This document shows positions 1-7,854 of a stretch of DNA of 49,601 bases, one piece after another. The notes under the pieces were generated by a model. It had not been told where the DNA came from. It saw nothing but the letters and a program-made list of their open reading frames with translations, and did no database searches. The first letter of the stretch is position 1. Each line of letters begins with the position of its first letter. A program made the translations under genes and the position numbers. Source of the DNA: Candidatus Hydrogenedentota bacterium (GTDB lineage: Bacteria; Hydrogenedentota; Hydrogenedentia; Hydrogenedentales; JAGMZX01); NCBI GenBank assembly GCA_018005585.1, contig JAGMZX010000014.1, positions 1 through 49,601 on the forward strand. Reading direction: 5' to 3'.

Positions 1-734
1 TACCACCACTCACCGGCGTGGTGAATTTCCCCGTTAAGGCTGCCATAGTAGCCACTGGCAATGGCCGCGCACATGCCTTCTCGCTGCATGAGATTTGAGA
101 ATGATACGTGCATGGGCAGCATGAAGGAAATACCCAGAAAACCGGCAGAACAGGTGTCATAGACATGTTTTATGTTCGTTCCCGGCTGTTGGATCATATA
201 AGCCCCTGATGGCGCAATGACATTCAGGGAACATGTCGGTCCCATGCCTGCGGACGGCCCCGCTGCCACCTGGAGTCGAATGGACGCTTGCCCCGGCACG
301 GCTCCCGCATCAAAACGGTTTTCGTCCAACCGACCAATACCATTGACCTTTACCCATTCGAGATCCACTGCCACGCCGTCTGGCGTCTTGTCATGCTGGA
401 GCGTAATCTCTTCTTCGACCCCAAAGTCGACGAGGCTGCGCCCTTGGAAATTGTCGTTCGGCTCCAATATCACCTCCAAATCAAATACAGCGACGTTAAC
501 GCTCATCTCATTGTTACAGGTGGCAACGACTGTCTTGTAATCACCGGCAGACTGCGAAAGCGTGTTGAAGGTGACCGTCGTCTCTTCGCCAATGCCGGAG
601 GCGCCCGAGGTCAGTTCCCGGTAGGCCTCGGCTTCGGTCTTCCCGATTTCCGCCTGGAACTGCGCGGTGGCAAGCCCCGGAACCAGTAGAGAGCAGACAA
701 AAATCGCCTGAAAGGAGAAACTTCCCAATCGCAT
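1..734 (-). CDS. Secreted protein of unknown function, C-terminus cut by window edge
   Basis: An uninterrupted minus-strand reading frame runs from ATG at 734 to the left edge without a stop (244 codons visible). The N-terminus MRLGSFSFQAIFVCSLLVPG followed by LATAQ is a classic signal peptide with a likely A-T-A cleavage site, so the protein is exported. An AGGGG stretch about ten bases upstream could be the ribosome binding site. The mature part is rich in beta-prone segments and has scattered cysteines (for example VVATCNNE and GPTCSLNV), which would suit a beta-sandwich outer or extracellular protein. I recognise no catalytic motif and no family. It lies downstream of a small membrane ORF on the same strand, with a 109-base gap. 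Confidence 0.7.
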   Translation of the reverse strand, partial: MRLGSFSFQAIFVCSLLVPGLATAQFQAEIGKTEAEAYRELTSGASGIGEETTVTFNTLSQSAGDYKTVVATCNNEMSVNVAVFDLEVILEPNDNFQGRSLVDFGVEEEITLQHDKTPDGVAVDLEWVKVNGIGRLDENRFDAGAVPGQASIRLQVAAGPSAGMGPTCSLNVIAPSGAYMIQQPGTNIKHVYDTCSAGFLGISFMLPMHVSFSNLMQREGMCAAIASGYYGSLNGEIHHAGEWW

Positions 735-803
735 GGCCTGTATCCCCTGCGGGCACATGCCCTTTTCCCGTCAAGTCCCGCTACTTGACCTACACATATC
801 CTA

Positions 804-833
804 CCCCCCCCCGCCGAGATTTGTCAAGGGGGG
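804..833. repeat. C9 run and G6 run that can pair as a hairpin
   Basis: Nine consecutive C (804-812) are followed 15 bases later by six consecutive G (828-833). The runs can pair. On the minus strand this sits between the 36-residue ORF and the secreted-protein gene, so it could act as an RNA structure. There is no clear T-tract, so I do not call it a terminator. Confidence 0.35.
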
Positions 834-843
834 CAGCAGGCTC

Positions 844-954
844 TCAGAAAACGGCGTCGATGATGTAGACAATGACGGCGACGGGCAGGAACAGCCAGAA
901 ACAGACGCTGCCGGTGTCGCTGATGTCGCAACTGTCGAAGAAGCCTTTGCGCAT
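844..954 (-). CDS. 36-residue single-span membrane peptide
   Basis: ATG at 952-954 is preceded by a near-perfect Shine-Dalgarno sequence (GGAAGGAGG, seven bases spacing), much stronger than for most genes in this window. The peptide starts MRKGFFDSCDISDTGSVCFW and ends LFLPVAVIVYIIDAVF: a short polar head with two cysteines, then one hydrophobic segment long enough to span a membrane. The frame stays open upstream to 1047, but the strong ribosome site argues for the internal ATG. It follows the PHP phosphatase gene (82-base gap, same strand) and may be co-transcribed. Family unknown. Confidence 0.55.
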   Translation of the reverse strand: MRKGFFDSCDISDTGSVCFWLFLPVAVIVYIIDAVF

Positions 955-1036
955 GGTTGGCCCTCCTTCCGCCGTGCCCGCGATCTCCGAATCGTGCGTA
1001 TCCGTACCGTCCAGACGGATGGTAGTCAACGCGGAC

Positions 1037-1936
1037 CTATGGGTCAAGCAGGGAGATGGGGCGCTGCTCCAACCCGTTCGGACCCCGGCCGAAGGTTATG
1101 ATCTCGCGCACGTCGAGGTCGAGCAGGTATTGGCGCGCGGTGTCGAGGTCGGCGGCCACCTCGGACGGGCGGTGGCTGTCGTCGCCGAACGTGAAGGGGA
1201 TGCCGCGTTCGCGCGCGGCGCGCACGACCCACGGCGCGGGGTAGGGGCGGCCGAGGCCGCGCCGGTAGCCGGACGTGTTGACATCGAGAATGCCGCCGTG
1301 CTCCTTCACGGAGTCGAGCGCGGCGCAGGCAGCGGCGCGCACGCGCGATGTGCTCACGGACGCCTCATCGGCAGCTTGTTTGCGGACCAGGTCGAAGTGG
1401 CCGATGATTTCGGGTTTCAACGCCGCCGCCATCTCGGCGAGGGTCTCGTAATAGCGGACCGCAAGCGCTTCGAGACCGCCGCAATGGGCTACGGCGCGGT
1501 CGAATTCCGCGCGCGTGTAGTCGATGATGATCTCATCGACATAATGGACGGAACCGACGATGTAATCGAAGGCGTGCTCCCGCCGCAAGCCGGTCATGAC
1601 CTCGACATAGCGCGCCCGCGGCACGACCTCGATCTCGAAGCCCTTGAACAGAACGATACGGCCCCCGTATTGCGCCGCCAACGCATCCACGCGGCGCGCG
1701 TAGCGGTCAAACAGCCGTTCCAAATGGGCAACGTCCCAGCCAAGGGCGCGTTCTTCGGCAAAGAGAAACCGCGGTTCGATGCGGGGCGCATGTTCCGTAA
1801 GACCGTAGGCCGGACATCCGGCCGCGACCGCGGCCAGCACAAACTCTTCCAGTGCGCCTTCGCCATGGTCGCAGAATTCGCCGGAATGGCCGCCATGAAA
1901 CGACACGCGCCAAGGGCCTGGACAATCTGAAGACAT
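1037..1936 (-). CDS. PHP-family histidinol-phosphatase (HisJ/HisK type)
   Basis: This 299-residue protein has the metal-binding motif series of the PHP superfamily in order: HGGHSGEFCDH near the N-terminus, GLTEHAP, a Glu in GFEIEV, GSVHYV, IGHFDL, DVNTSG and GDDSH near the C-terminus. Length and motif order match the PHP-type histidinol-phosphatases, which hydrolyse L-histidinol phosphate to histidinol in histidine biosynthesis. No other his gene is visible, so another small phosphoester is possible. The first motif is H-G-G-H rather than the more usual H-x-H. The start at 1936 is chosen for the GGAGG five bases upstream. It is transcribed divergently from the GntR-LacI regulator. Confidence 0.8.
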   Translation of the reverse strand: MSSDCPGPWRVSFHGGHSGEFCDHGEGALEEFVLAAVAAGCPAYGLTEHAPRIEPRFLFAEERALGWDVAHLERLFDRYARRVDALAAQYGGRIVLFKGFEIEVVPRARYVEVMTGLRREHAFDYIVGSVHYVDEIIIDYTRAEFDRAVAHCGGLEALAVRYYETLAEMAAALKPEIIGHFDLVRKQAADEASVSTSRVRAAACAALDSVKEHGGILDVNTSGYRRGLGRPYPAPWVVRAARERGIPFTFGDDSHRPSEVAADLDTARQYLLDLDVREIITFGRGPNGLEQRPISLLDP

Positions 1937-2041
1937 TCATCCTCCGTCCGAAACTGTAGCTACAAAAGTTGCGAAAAACACAAATTCTCGGCGCCGTTGA
2001 GGTACTAATCAATCGGAATGTCGTTTCTAATAACCGCTCGG

Positions 2042-2071
2042 TTGTGATTGGGATTCCGCCGCTGCTATAAT
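2042..2071 (+). promoter_or_regulatory. Sigma-70-type promoter for the GntR-LacI regulator
   Basis: TTGTGA (2042-2047) and a perfect TATAAT (2066-2071) are separated by 18 bases, placing the transcript start near 2078 and giving a leader of about 80 bases before the GTG at 2159. It lies in the 222-base divergent region between the phosphatase and the regulator. Confidence 0.65.
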
Positions 2072-2158
2072 CATTGTCTGGAAGGGGCTATTATGGGGGT
2101 GTGGCGATTATGATGCAATATTCCGCGTCCGGCGCGATTTGGGAGTACCAATAGCCTC

Positions 2159-3241
2159 GTGAAATTCTCGTCGGAATTGCCCTTGTATGAGTCGTTGAAA
2201 CGCGCATTGCTCGAGCGCATCAAGAACGGCGATCTTCCCGAGGGTACCCGCATCCTCCCTGAAATCGAGTTGGCCAGGACGATGGGCGTCAGCCGTAGCA
2301 CCGCGCGCAAAGCCTTGCAGGCGCTGGAGATGGACGGATATTTGTCCCGGACAGCGGGCCGGGGTTCGTTCGTGAAGTCGCGGCGGAAGACAATGGGTTC
2401 CGCCTCGGCGGCACGGGGTACCTTCGGGGCGGCGTTTTGCGCGGCGGACCGGTTCAACCACGTGGGGGAGGTGCTGCAGGGTTTCACGAACAAGGCGGTG
2501 GCGGACGGTTTTCGGGTGCTGGTACACCCGCAGAGCGCGGAGCAGGCCGATCAATTCGAGTATCTGGTGGGGGTCTGCAACAGCGATATGGACGGGTGGG
2601 CCTTGTGGCTGGCCGCGCCCACGGAGAAGACCGTCGGGTTGCTTCGCCACGTTCAGGATGCCGGCTGTGCGCTGGTGCTCGTGGACCGTTTCGTGCGCAC
2701 CCTGGACACGGACAGCGTGGTGACGAAGAACGAGAAAATGACCTTCGAACTCACCCGGGAGCTGACCCGGCGCGGCCGGCGCGAAGTGGGGTTCATCAAT
2801 TTCAGCGATGCAAACACGGTGAACGAAGACCGCGAAACGGGCTACCGCCGCGCGCTTGCCGATGCCGGCCTGGATGTGAACCCGGATTACTTGATCCGGG
2901 ACGGGCAGGGCGGCCAGGAAGCGTTGCGCCTGCAGATTCTCGCGACGTTGGGGCTGCGCCGCCGCCCGACGGGCATGTGTTGCGCCTCGGCACGCCACGC
3001 CGCCGTGCTGGCCGAGGAACTGCAGCGTCTCGGCTACGGCATCCCGGAAGACGTGGAACTGGCCGTCATCGACGACGAACGCATGGCGGACCGGGCGGAG
3101 TTTCCCATCCTCTGCGCTCGTCAGCGGTCCTACGATATGGGGAGTATCGCCGCGGAACTGCTCTTGAACCGGCTGGAGCACCCGGACAGCGAATGGCAAC
3201 AGGTCCGGCTCGACTACGACCTCAATTTCCCGCGGGAATAG
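2159..3241 (+). CDS. GntR-type winged-helix regulator with LacI-type ligand domain
   Basis: A 360-residue transcription factor. Residues 1-75 form a GntR winged helix-turn-helix (LYESLKRALLERI, then LARTMGVSRSTARKALQALE, then the wing DGYLSRTAGRGSFV). Residues about 85-355 resemble the periplasmic-binding-protein fold of LacI regulators (VLVDRFVRT, GFINFSDANT, ELAVIDDE and a C-terminal AAELLLNRLEHP). This hybrid is the AraR-like arrangement, usually sensing a sugar or other small carbon compound. The GTG start is where the GntR domain begins; no ATG in frame fits. It stands alone, divergent from the phosphatase, and its own promoter region is a likely autoregulatory target. The ligand cannot be read from sequence. 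Confidence 0.85.
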   Translation: MKFSSELPLYESLKRALLERIKNGDLPEGTRILPEIELARTMGVSRSTARKALQALEMDGYLSRTAGRGSFVKSRRKTMGSASAARGTFGAAFCAADRFNHVGEVLQGFTNKAVADGFRVLVHPQSAEQADQFEYLVGVCNSDMDGWALWLAAPTEKTVGLLRHVQDAGCALVLVDRFVRTLDTDSVVTKNEKMTFELTRELTRRGRREVGFINFSDANTVNEDRETGYRRALADAGLDVNPDYLIRDGQGGQEALRLQILATLGLRRRPTGMCCASARHAAVLAEELQRLGYGIPEDVELAVIDDERMADRAEFPILCARQRSYDMGSIAAELLLNRLEHPDSEWQQVRLDYDLNFPRE

Positions 3242-3325
3242 CCGTCCCGGCCCGCACGCCTGACCTGTAGCGTTCCCGTGCAACGGCTACGCCTGCATTG
3301 GCACTATTGTCAACTACTATTTCTG

Positions 3326-3354
3326 TTGCGCTCGCGCGGGTGATGTGGTATGCT
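3326..3354 (+). promoter_or_regulatory. Candidate promoter of the LRR protein gene
   Basis: TTGCGC (3326-3331) and TATGCT (3349-3354) are spaced by exactly 17 bases, about 110 bases before the ATG at 3466. Both boxes match the sigma-70 consensus in four of six positions. The rest of the 224-base gap (3242-3465) shows nothing else I can name. Confidence 0.4.
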
Positions 3355-3465
3355 GCAGGGGTGCGCGGTTGCGTAGACTGGTCGCTCGGGGAGGCGGCGA
3401 TTGCGTGGTGCGGGGAGGACAGAACATGGCACAGACTGCGCGCCAAACGTGAAAGGGTGGGACGT

Positions 3466-5220
3466 ATGAAGCACGCATGTTGCCTGGTTGCCGTATTGTT
3501 GTCGGCGGGCGCGCAGGGGGCGGTCATAGTCGAATTCTCGGACCGGGGGCTGGAGGAACGCGTCCGGGACACGATTGACAAGCCCACGGGCGATATCCTG
3601 GACACCGACCTTCTGTACTTGACCTATCTGGACGCTCGAGAATCCGCGATATCGGACCTGACCGGTCTCGAATACTGCGTGAACCTGCTGCACCTCAATC
3701 TGCGGCATAACCATGTCCGGGACTTGCAGCCGATCGCCCGATTGACAAAGCTGGACTCGTGCTACTTGACACGGAACGGACTTGGAGACGAGGACCTGGC
3801 TGCGCTCGCGGACTTACAGGGTCTGGCCGAACTGGACCTTTCGGGCAATCAGATTACGGACATGTCCGTTCTCGGCGGCTTGACGAACCTCGCCCACCTG
3901 TATCTCGCCCAGAACGAGATTTCCGATATGAGCCCCGCGGCGAATCTGCCGCGATTGCGTTCCCTGGACCTTTCGTGGAACAAGATTTCGGACATCAGCG
4001 CGGTGGCTTCGCTGCCGCTCCTCTCATGGCTGGCCTTGAGCGGCAACGAGATTTCGGACATTTTCCCCGTCGCGGAACTCGTGGAACCGCGACACCTGGA
4101 CCTGGCCTGGAACCAGATTTCCGATATCAGCGCGATAGCGAATCTGACCCGGCTGACCCGTTTGGACCTCGGCGGCAACCAGATTACGGACATCAGCCCC
4201 GTCGCCGGGCTGACTTATTTGTTGGAGGAGCTGTATCTCGACAACAACGCCATTGTTTCCATCGAGCCGGTTACCGGGTTGCACGGACTGAGGACGCTGT
4301 CGCTTTTCTCGAATCAGATCGCGGACCTCGGCCCCGCGGCGGCGAATCCCGGGCTGGGCAGCGGCGACCTGGTGGTCGTGACGTACAATCCGCTGGCGGA
4401 ATCGGCGTTTTGCGTGGACATTCCCGCGCTGGTGGAACGGGGGGTGTTTGTGATCTTTATTGGCGCCTGCTCCAGCGGCGAAGGCGAGGGCGAAGGCGAA
4501 GAACCGGTGGCGTGCGGGGGCGCGGAGCCGGTCCGGCCGCACAGCGCCGACCAGGATGGGAACTGGAGCATTTCGCTGCCGGAACTGATGCGGGTCATTC
4601 AGTTCTACAATTCGGACGGCTACCACATCGACCCGGTGAGCGAAGACGGCTACGCCGCAGGACCCGGAGAGACGGCCGCCAGCGGCCGCCACGACAGCGA
4701 CTACGATGCGGCCGACTGGCGGATCAGCCTGAGCGAAATGCTCCGGCTGACGCAGTTCTATCATGCAAAATCGTATGCCGTCGCCGTATATCCCACGGAG
4801 GACGGGTACGAAGCCAATCCCAGCCCAATGCAGGAGGTGATGACGCTGGCGCGCGCCGTGACGCAAGGCGGCATCTGCGAAGCGGGACAGACGGTCGAGG
4901 TTACGCTGACGCTGAATTACGATGGCTTGGAGAGGATAACGGCTCTGGCCGTATATGAATTGCTTCCCGAAGGTTGGACCCTGGACGGGTGGGTGTCCGG
5001 CGCCATCCCGAACATCGTGCTGGGGCAAAGCGACCTGCTCCAAATGGCCTGGATTTTCGTGCCGGCCATGCCCGTCACGCTCACGTACCGCGCCAAGGCC
5101 CCGGCCGTGCCCGTGGGCTGCCAGGATATCCGCGGCCAGGTCGTGTACCGAACGTCCGGGGGGGAACTTCGCTCACAAGCGACCGTGACCGCGGTCGAGG
5201 TTGTTGCGCCGACGCAATAA
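3466..5220 (+). CDS. Secreted internalin-like LRR protein with dockerin-like repeats
   Basis: ATG at 3466 is preferred over an earlier in-frame start because it has a GGGTGG ribosome site and begins a signal peptide (MKHACCLVAVLLSAGAQGA). About ten leucine-rich repeats of roughly 22 residues follow (for example LDLSWNKISDISAVASLPLL), the internalin spacing used for protein-protein binding. Next come a Cys, a GEGEGEGEEP linker, and two dockerin/EF-hand-like units, SADQDGNWSISLPELMRVIQ and DYDAADWRISLSEMLRLTQ, each followed by an 'EDGY' segment. The last 120 residues look like a beta-sandwich of the kind found in surface proteins (VEVTLTLNYDGLERITALAV). Role inferred: cell-surface binding or anchoring. 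The linker and dockerin-like units are the main lineage clue in this window. Confidence 0.8.
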   Translation: MKHACCLVAVLLSAGAQGAVIVEFSDRGLEERVRDTIDKPTGDILDTDLLYLTYLDARESAISDLTGLEYCVNLLHLNLRHNHVRDLQPIARLTKLDSCYLTRNGLGDEDLAALADLQGLAELDLSGNQITDMSVLGGLTNLAHLYLAQNEISDMSPAANLPRLRSLDLSWNKISDISAVASLPLLSWLALSGNEISDIFPVAELVEPRHLDLAWNQISDISAIANLTRLTRLDLGGNQITDISPVAGLTYLLEELYLDNNAIVSIEPVTGLHGLRTLSLFSNQIADLGPAAANPGLGSGDLVVVTYNPLAESAFCVDIPALVERGVFVIFIGACSSGEGEGEGEEPVACGGAEPVRPHSADQDGNWSISLPELMRVIQFYNSDGYHIDPVSEDGYAAGPGETAASGRHDSDYDAADWRISLSEMLRLTQFYHAKSYAVAVYPTEDGYEANPSPMQEVMTLARAVTQGGICEAGQTVEVTLTLNYDGLERITALAVYELLPEGWTLDGWVSGAIPNIVLGQSDLLQMAWIFVPAMPVTLTYRAKAPAVPVGCQDIRGQVVYRTSGGELRSQATVTAVEVVAPTQ

Positions 5221-5493
5221 CGCCACTGATTGAGATGTTGCCGCCGAGCACTATCGTTTCACATCGGTCCACAGGTTCTCTCTTGGGGCGTTTGCGAAGG
5301 GAGAGAGCGGGGTGTCCCCTCGACAGGGACGCAAGGGCCGGCATGGGATTTCGTTGCCGAACCCCGAACGCCTGCTTGACGCGTTTGTCTTTTCGTTCTC
5401 TGATGCCTTAGGGTAATTCCGGTTTTGGGGAATAAGGGTTCTGCAAAAGTCTGGCGGACGCCGGGCAGTACCGCGTGCGCCGAGAGGCGAGGC

Positions 5494-7725
5494 ATGCAAG
5501 CGGAGTCAGGGCATCTCTCCGATAGAACTTGGTCCTGGTCTGCTGAGGCGTGGGGCGGCCTGGCCGCCATGCTCGTGGCGTTGCCGTCCGCGGTCGCGTT
5601 CGGCATGCTGGTCTATGCGCCGTTCGGCCCGGACTACGTGGGGCAGGGCGCGCTGGCGGGCGTTGTCGGCGCGGCCGCGCTGGGTCTTGTGGCGCCGTTG
5701 ATCGGCAGGAACGGCGGGCTCATCTCGGCTCCCTGCGCACCCGCGGCAGCGGTGTTGTCGGCGCTGGCCGCGGATCTCGTCTCCGGGAACACGGGCGGCA
5801 TTGAGCCGTCCAGCCTCCCCGCGTTGCTTGCGCTGACGGTGATGTTGTCATCGGTGCTTCAGGTACTGTACGGGGCCATCGGCGGCGGCCGGCTGATCAA
5901 GTTCATTCCCTATCCGGTGGTGAGCGGCTACATGTCCGGCGTGGGCGCGCTGATTGCGATCAGCCAGCTGCCCAAACTGCTGGGGCTGCCGCCGGGCACT
6001 CCGCTGGTTCAGGGAGTGACGTCGCCCGCGCTGTGGCAATGGCAGGGCCTGCTGGCCGGCATGGTCACGATCGCCGCCATGTGGGTGGGGCCGCGCATTA
6101 CCACAAAAACCCCGCCGGCCATACTCGGCCTGCTGGCCGGCATAGTGGTCTATCTGGTTCTTGCCTTGTTTTCTCCCGGGCTGCGGACACTCGAAGGCAA
6201 CACGCTCGTCATTGGCCCCTTGCTTGCCACCGGCTCGTTTCTTGACGCGGCGGCGGAACGCGCCGCGTCTTTCTTCACTTTCGACCCGGCCGCGCTCCGC
6301 CACGTACTGATACCCGCGCTCACCCTCTCCGCGCTGCTGTCCATCGACACGCTGAAGACCTGTGTCGTGCTCGACGCGTTGACCCGCAGCCGCCACAACT
6401 CGAACCGCGAACTTATCGGCCAGGGCTTTGGCAACGCCGTCGCGTGCCTCGCCGGCGGCATGCCCGGCGCGGGCACGGTGGGGCCGACGCTCGTCAATGT
6501 CACTTCCGGCGGGCGGACGCCGCGTTCGGGTGTTATCGAAGGGGCCTTGACCGTCGTGGCCTTCCTGCTCATAGGCAACTTGATAGCCTGGCTGCCCGTC
6601 GCCGCGCTGGCGGGCATCCTGCTGCTGGTCGCATGGCGGATGGTGGACAAGAGCATGCTCCGGCTGCTGCGGTATCCGGGCGGCCGCCTGGACTTCGCCG
6701 TGATCGCCGGGGTCATCGTCGTGGCGGTCACAGTTGACCTGATCGCGGCCGCCGGGGTTGGCGTGATCCTGGCGATCGTCTTGTTCATCCGCGACCAGAT
6801 GCGGGGGTCGGTCATTCGCCGGAAACGGTATCTCAGTGAAGTCTCCTCGAAGACACGCCGCCTCGCCGCGGAGCGGGAACTGCTTGCGCAACACGGCGGC
6901 CAGGGGGTCTTCTGCGAACTGCAAGGCAACCTGTTCTTTGGCACCACCGACCAACTGTTCTCGCAGTTGGAACAGGATCTCCGCAGGAGAAAATATATCC
7001 TGTTCGACATGCGCCGCGTGCAGTCCCTGGATTTCACGGCCGCCCATCTTCTGTACCAGATGCAGGCGCAACTGGCGGAACGGGGCGGGCGCCTGCTGTT
7101 CAGCGGTATGCCCTCCACCGTGCTCGACCGGCGTCACTTCGAGCACGACCTGGCCCGTGCCGGGGTTCTGCGCAAGGATGGCGGCGCGATGGTATTCGAG
7201 ACCCTGGACGCGGCCCTGGAGTGGATGGAAGAGCAAATCCTCGAGAGCGCCGCGCCCGGGCCGCCGAACGAGGAACCGCTCCTTCAATTGCGGGACATCG
7301 ACCTGTTCCGTGGTTTGGACGAAAGCGCCATGCACGTCCTGGGCGCGTGCGCGCGGGAGTTGTCGATACCGCCGGGCGAGAAGGTCTTTGCCCAAGGCGA
7401 TACCGGCGACGAGTTGTATCTGGTGCGGCGGGGCAGCGTTCGCATCCTGCTGCCTCTCGAAGGCGGGAAGCGCCATCACGTGGCCACGTTCGGCCACGGC
7501 GACTTCTTCGGCGAGTTGTCGTTCCTGGACCGCGGCCTGCGCTCCGCCGACGCCGAGGCGAAGGCGGCGACGGAGTTGTACGCGTTGCCGCGCGCGCGGT
7601 TCGACGCGGAAGTGCAGCGTTCGGCGGCGGCGTTCAGCGGGCAGTTTTTCGCGCGGCTCGCGCTGGTCATTGCGAAGCGCATGCGGCAGACCGATATCGA
7701 GCTCCAGGCATTGGAGGAGCGTTAA
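5494..7725 (+). CDS. SulP (SLC26-type) anion transporter with STAS and cyclic-nucleotide-binding domains
   Basis: A 743-residue protein beginning at ATG 5494 (GAGAGG six bases upstream; an earlier TTG at 5425 is less likely). Residues 1-430 hold ten or more hydrophobic spans typical of SulP permeases (LPSAVAFGMLVYAPFGP, IPYPVVSGYMSGVGALIAIS, NAVACLAGGMPGAGTVGPT). A STAS domain covers about 470-555 (CELQGNLFFGTTDQLF, ILFDMRRVQSLDFTAAHLL). A cNMP-binding/Crp-like domain covers about 600-705 (LFRGLDESAMHVLGACA, EKVFAQGDTGDELYLVRRGS, GDFFGELSFLD). SulP proteins move sulfate, bicarbonate or dicarboxylates. The extra domain suggests gating by a nucleotide or second messenger. The 273-base gap before it has at best a weak promoter (TTGACG 5376-5381, TCTGAT 5399-5404). 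Substrate unknown. Confidence 0.88.
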   Translation: MQAESGHLSDRTWSWSAEAWGGLAAMLVALPSAVAFGMLVYAPFGPDYVGQGALAGVVGAAALGLVAPLIGRNGGLISAPCAPAAAVLSALAADLVSGNTGGIEPSSLPALLALTVMLSSVLQVLYGAIGGGRLIKFIPYPVVSGYMSGVGALIAISQLPKLLGLPPGTPLVQGVTSPALWQWQGLLAGMVTIAAMWVGPRITTKTPPAILGLLAGIVVYLVLALFSPGLRTLEGNTLVIGPLLATGSFLDAAAERAASFFTFDPAALRHVLIPALTLSALLSIDTLKTCVVLDALTRSRHNSNRELIGQGFGNAVACLAGGMPGAGTVGPTLVNVTSGGRTPRSGVIEGALTVVAFLLIGNLIAWLPVAALAGILLLVAWRMVDKSMLRLLRYPGGRLDFAVIAGVIVVAVTVDLIAAAGVGVILAIVLFIRDQMRGSVIRRKRYLSEVSSKTRRLAAERELLAQHGGQGVFCELQGNLFFGTTDQLFSQLEQDLRRRKYILFDMRRVQSLDFTAAHLLYQMQAQLAERGGRLLFSGMPSTVLDRRHFEHDLARAGVLRKDGGAMVFETLDAALEWMEEQILESAAPGPPNEEPLLQLRDIDLFRGLDESAMHVLGACARELSIPPGEKVFAQGDTGDELYLVRRGSVRILLPLEGGKRHHVATFGHGDFFGELSFLDRGLRSADAEAKAATELYALPRARFDAEVQRSAAAFSGQFFARLALVIAKRMRQTDIELQALEER

Positions 7726-7854
7726 GAGGCTTCCTGCCTTGAGCCGGGGGACTCCGGGCCAGCCCCGCTCAACCGGGAAGCGCGCCGACAATTCAGCGCG
7801 GGCTGAGTAGAATAGGAACCACAGGGGAACAATAACCTGGAGGAGGAACTTGTC

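Noticed and set aside
217-689. Two overlapping plus-strand frames of 107 and 133 codons
   Set aside because: They are antisense to a minus-strand frame that starts with a proper signal peptide and stays open to the window edge.
3840-4340. Regular near-repeats at DNA level, considered as a tandem array or CRISPR
   Set aside because: The period of about 66 bases matches 22-residue leucine-rich repeats in frame, so the periodicity is explained by the protein.
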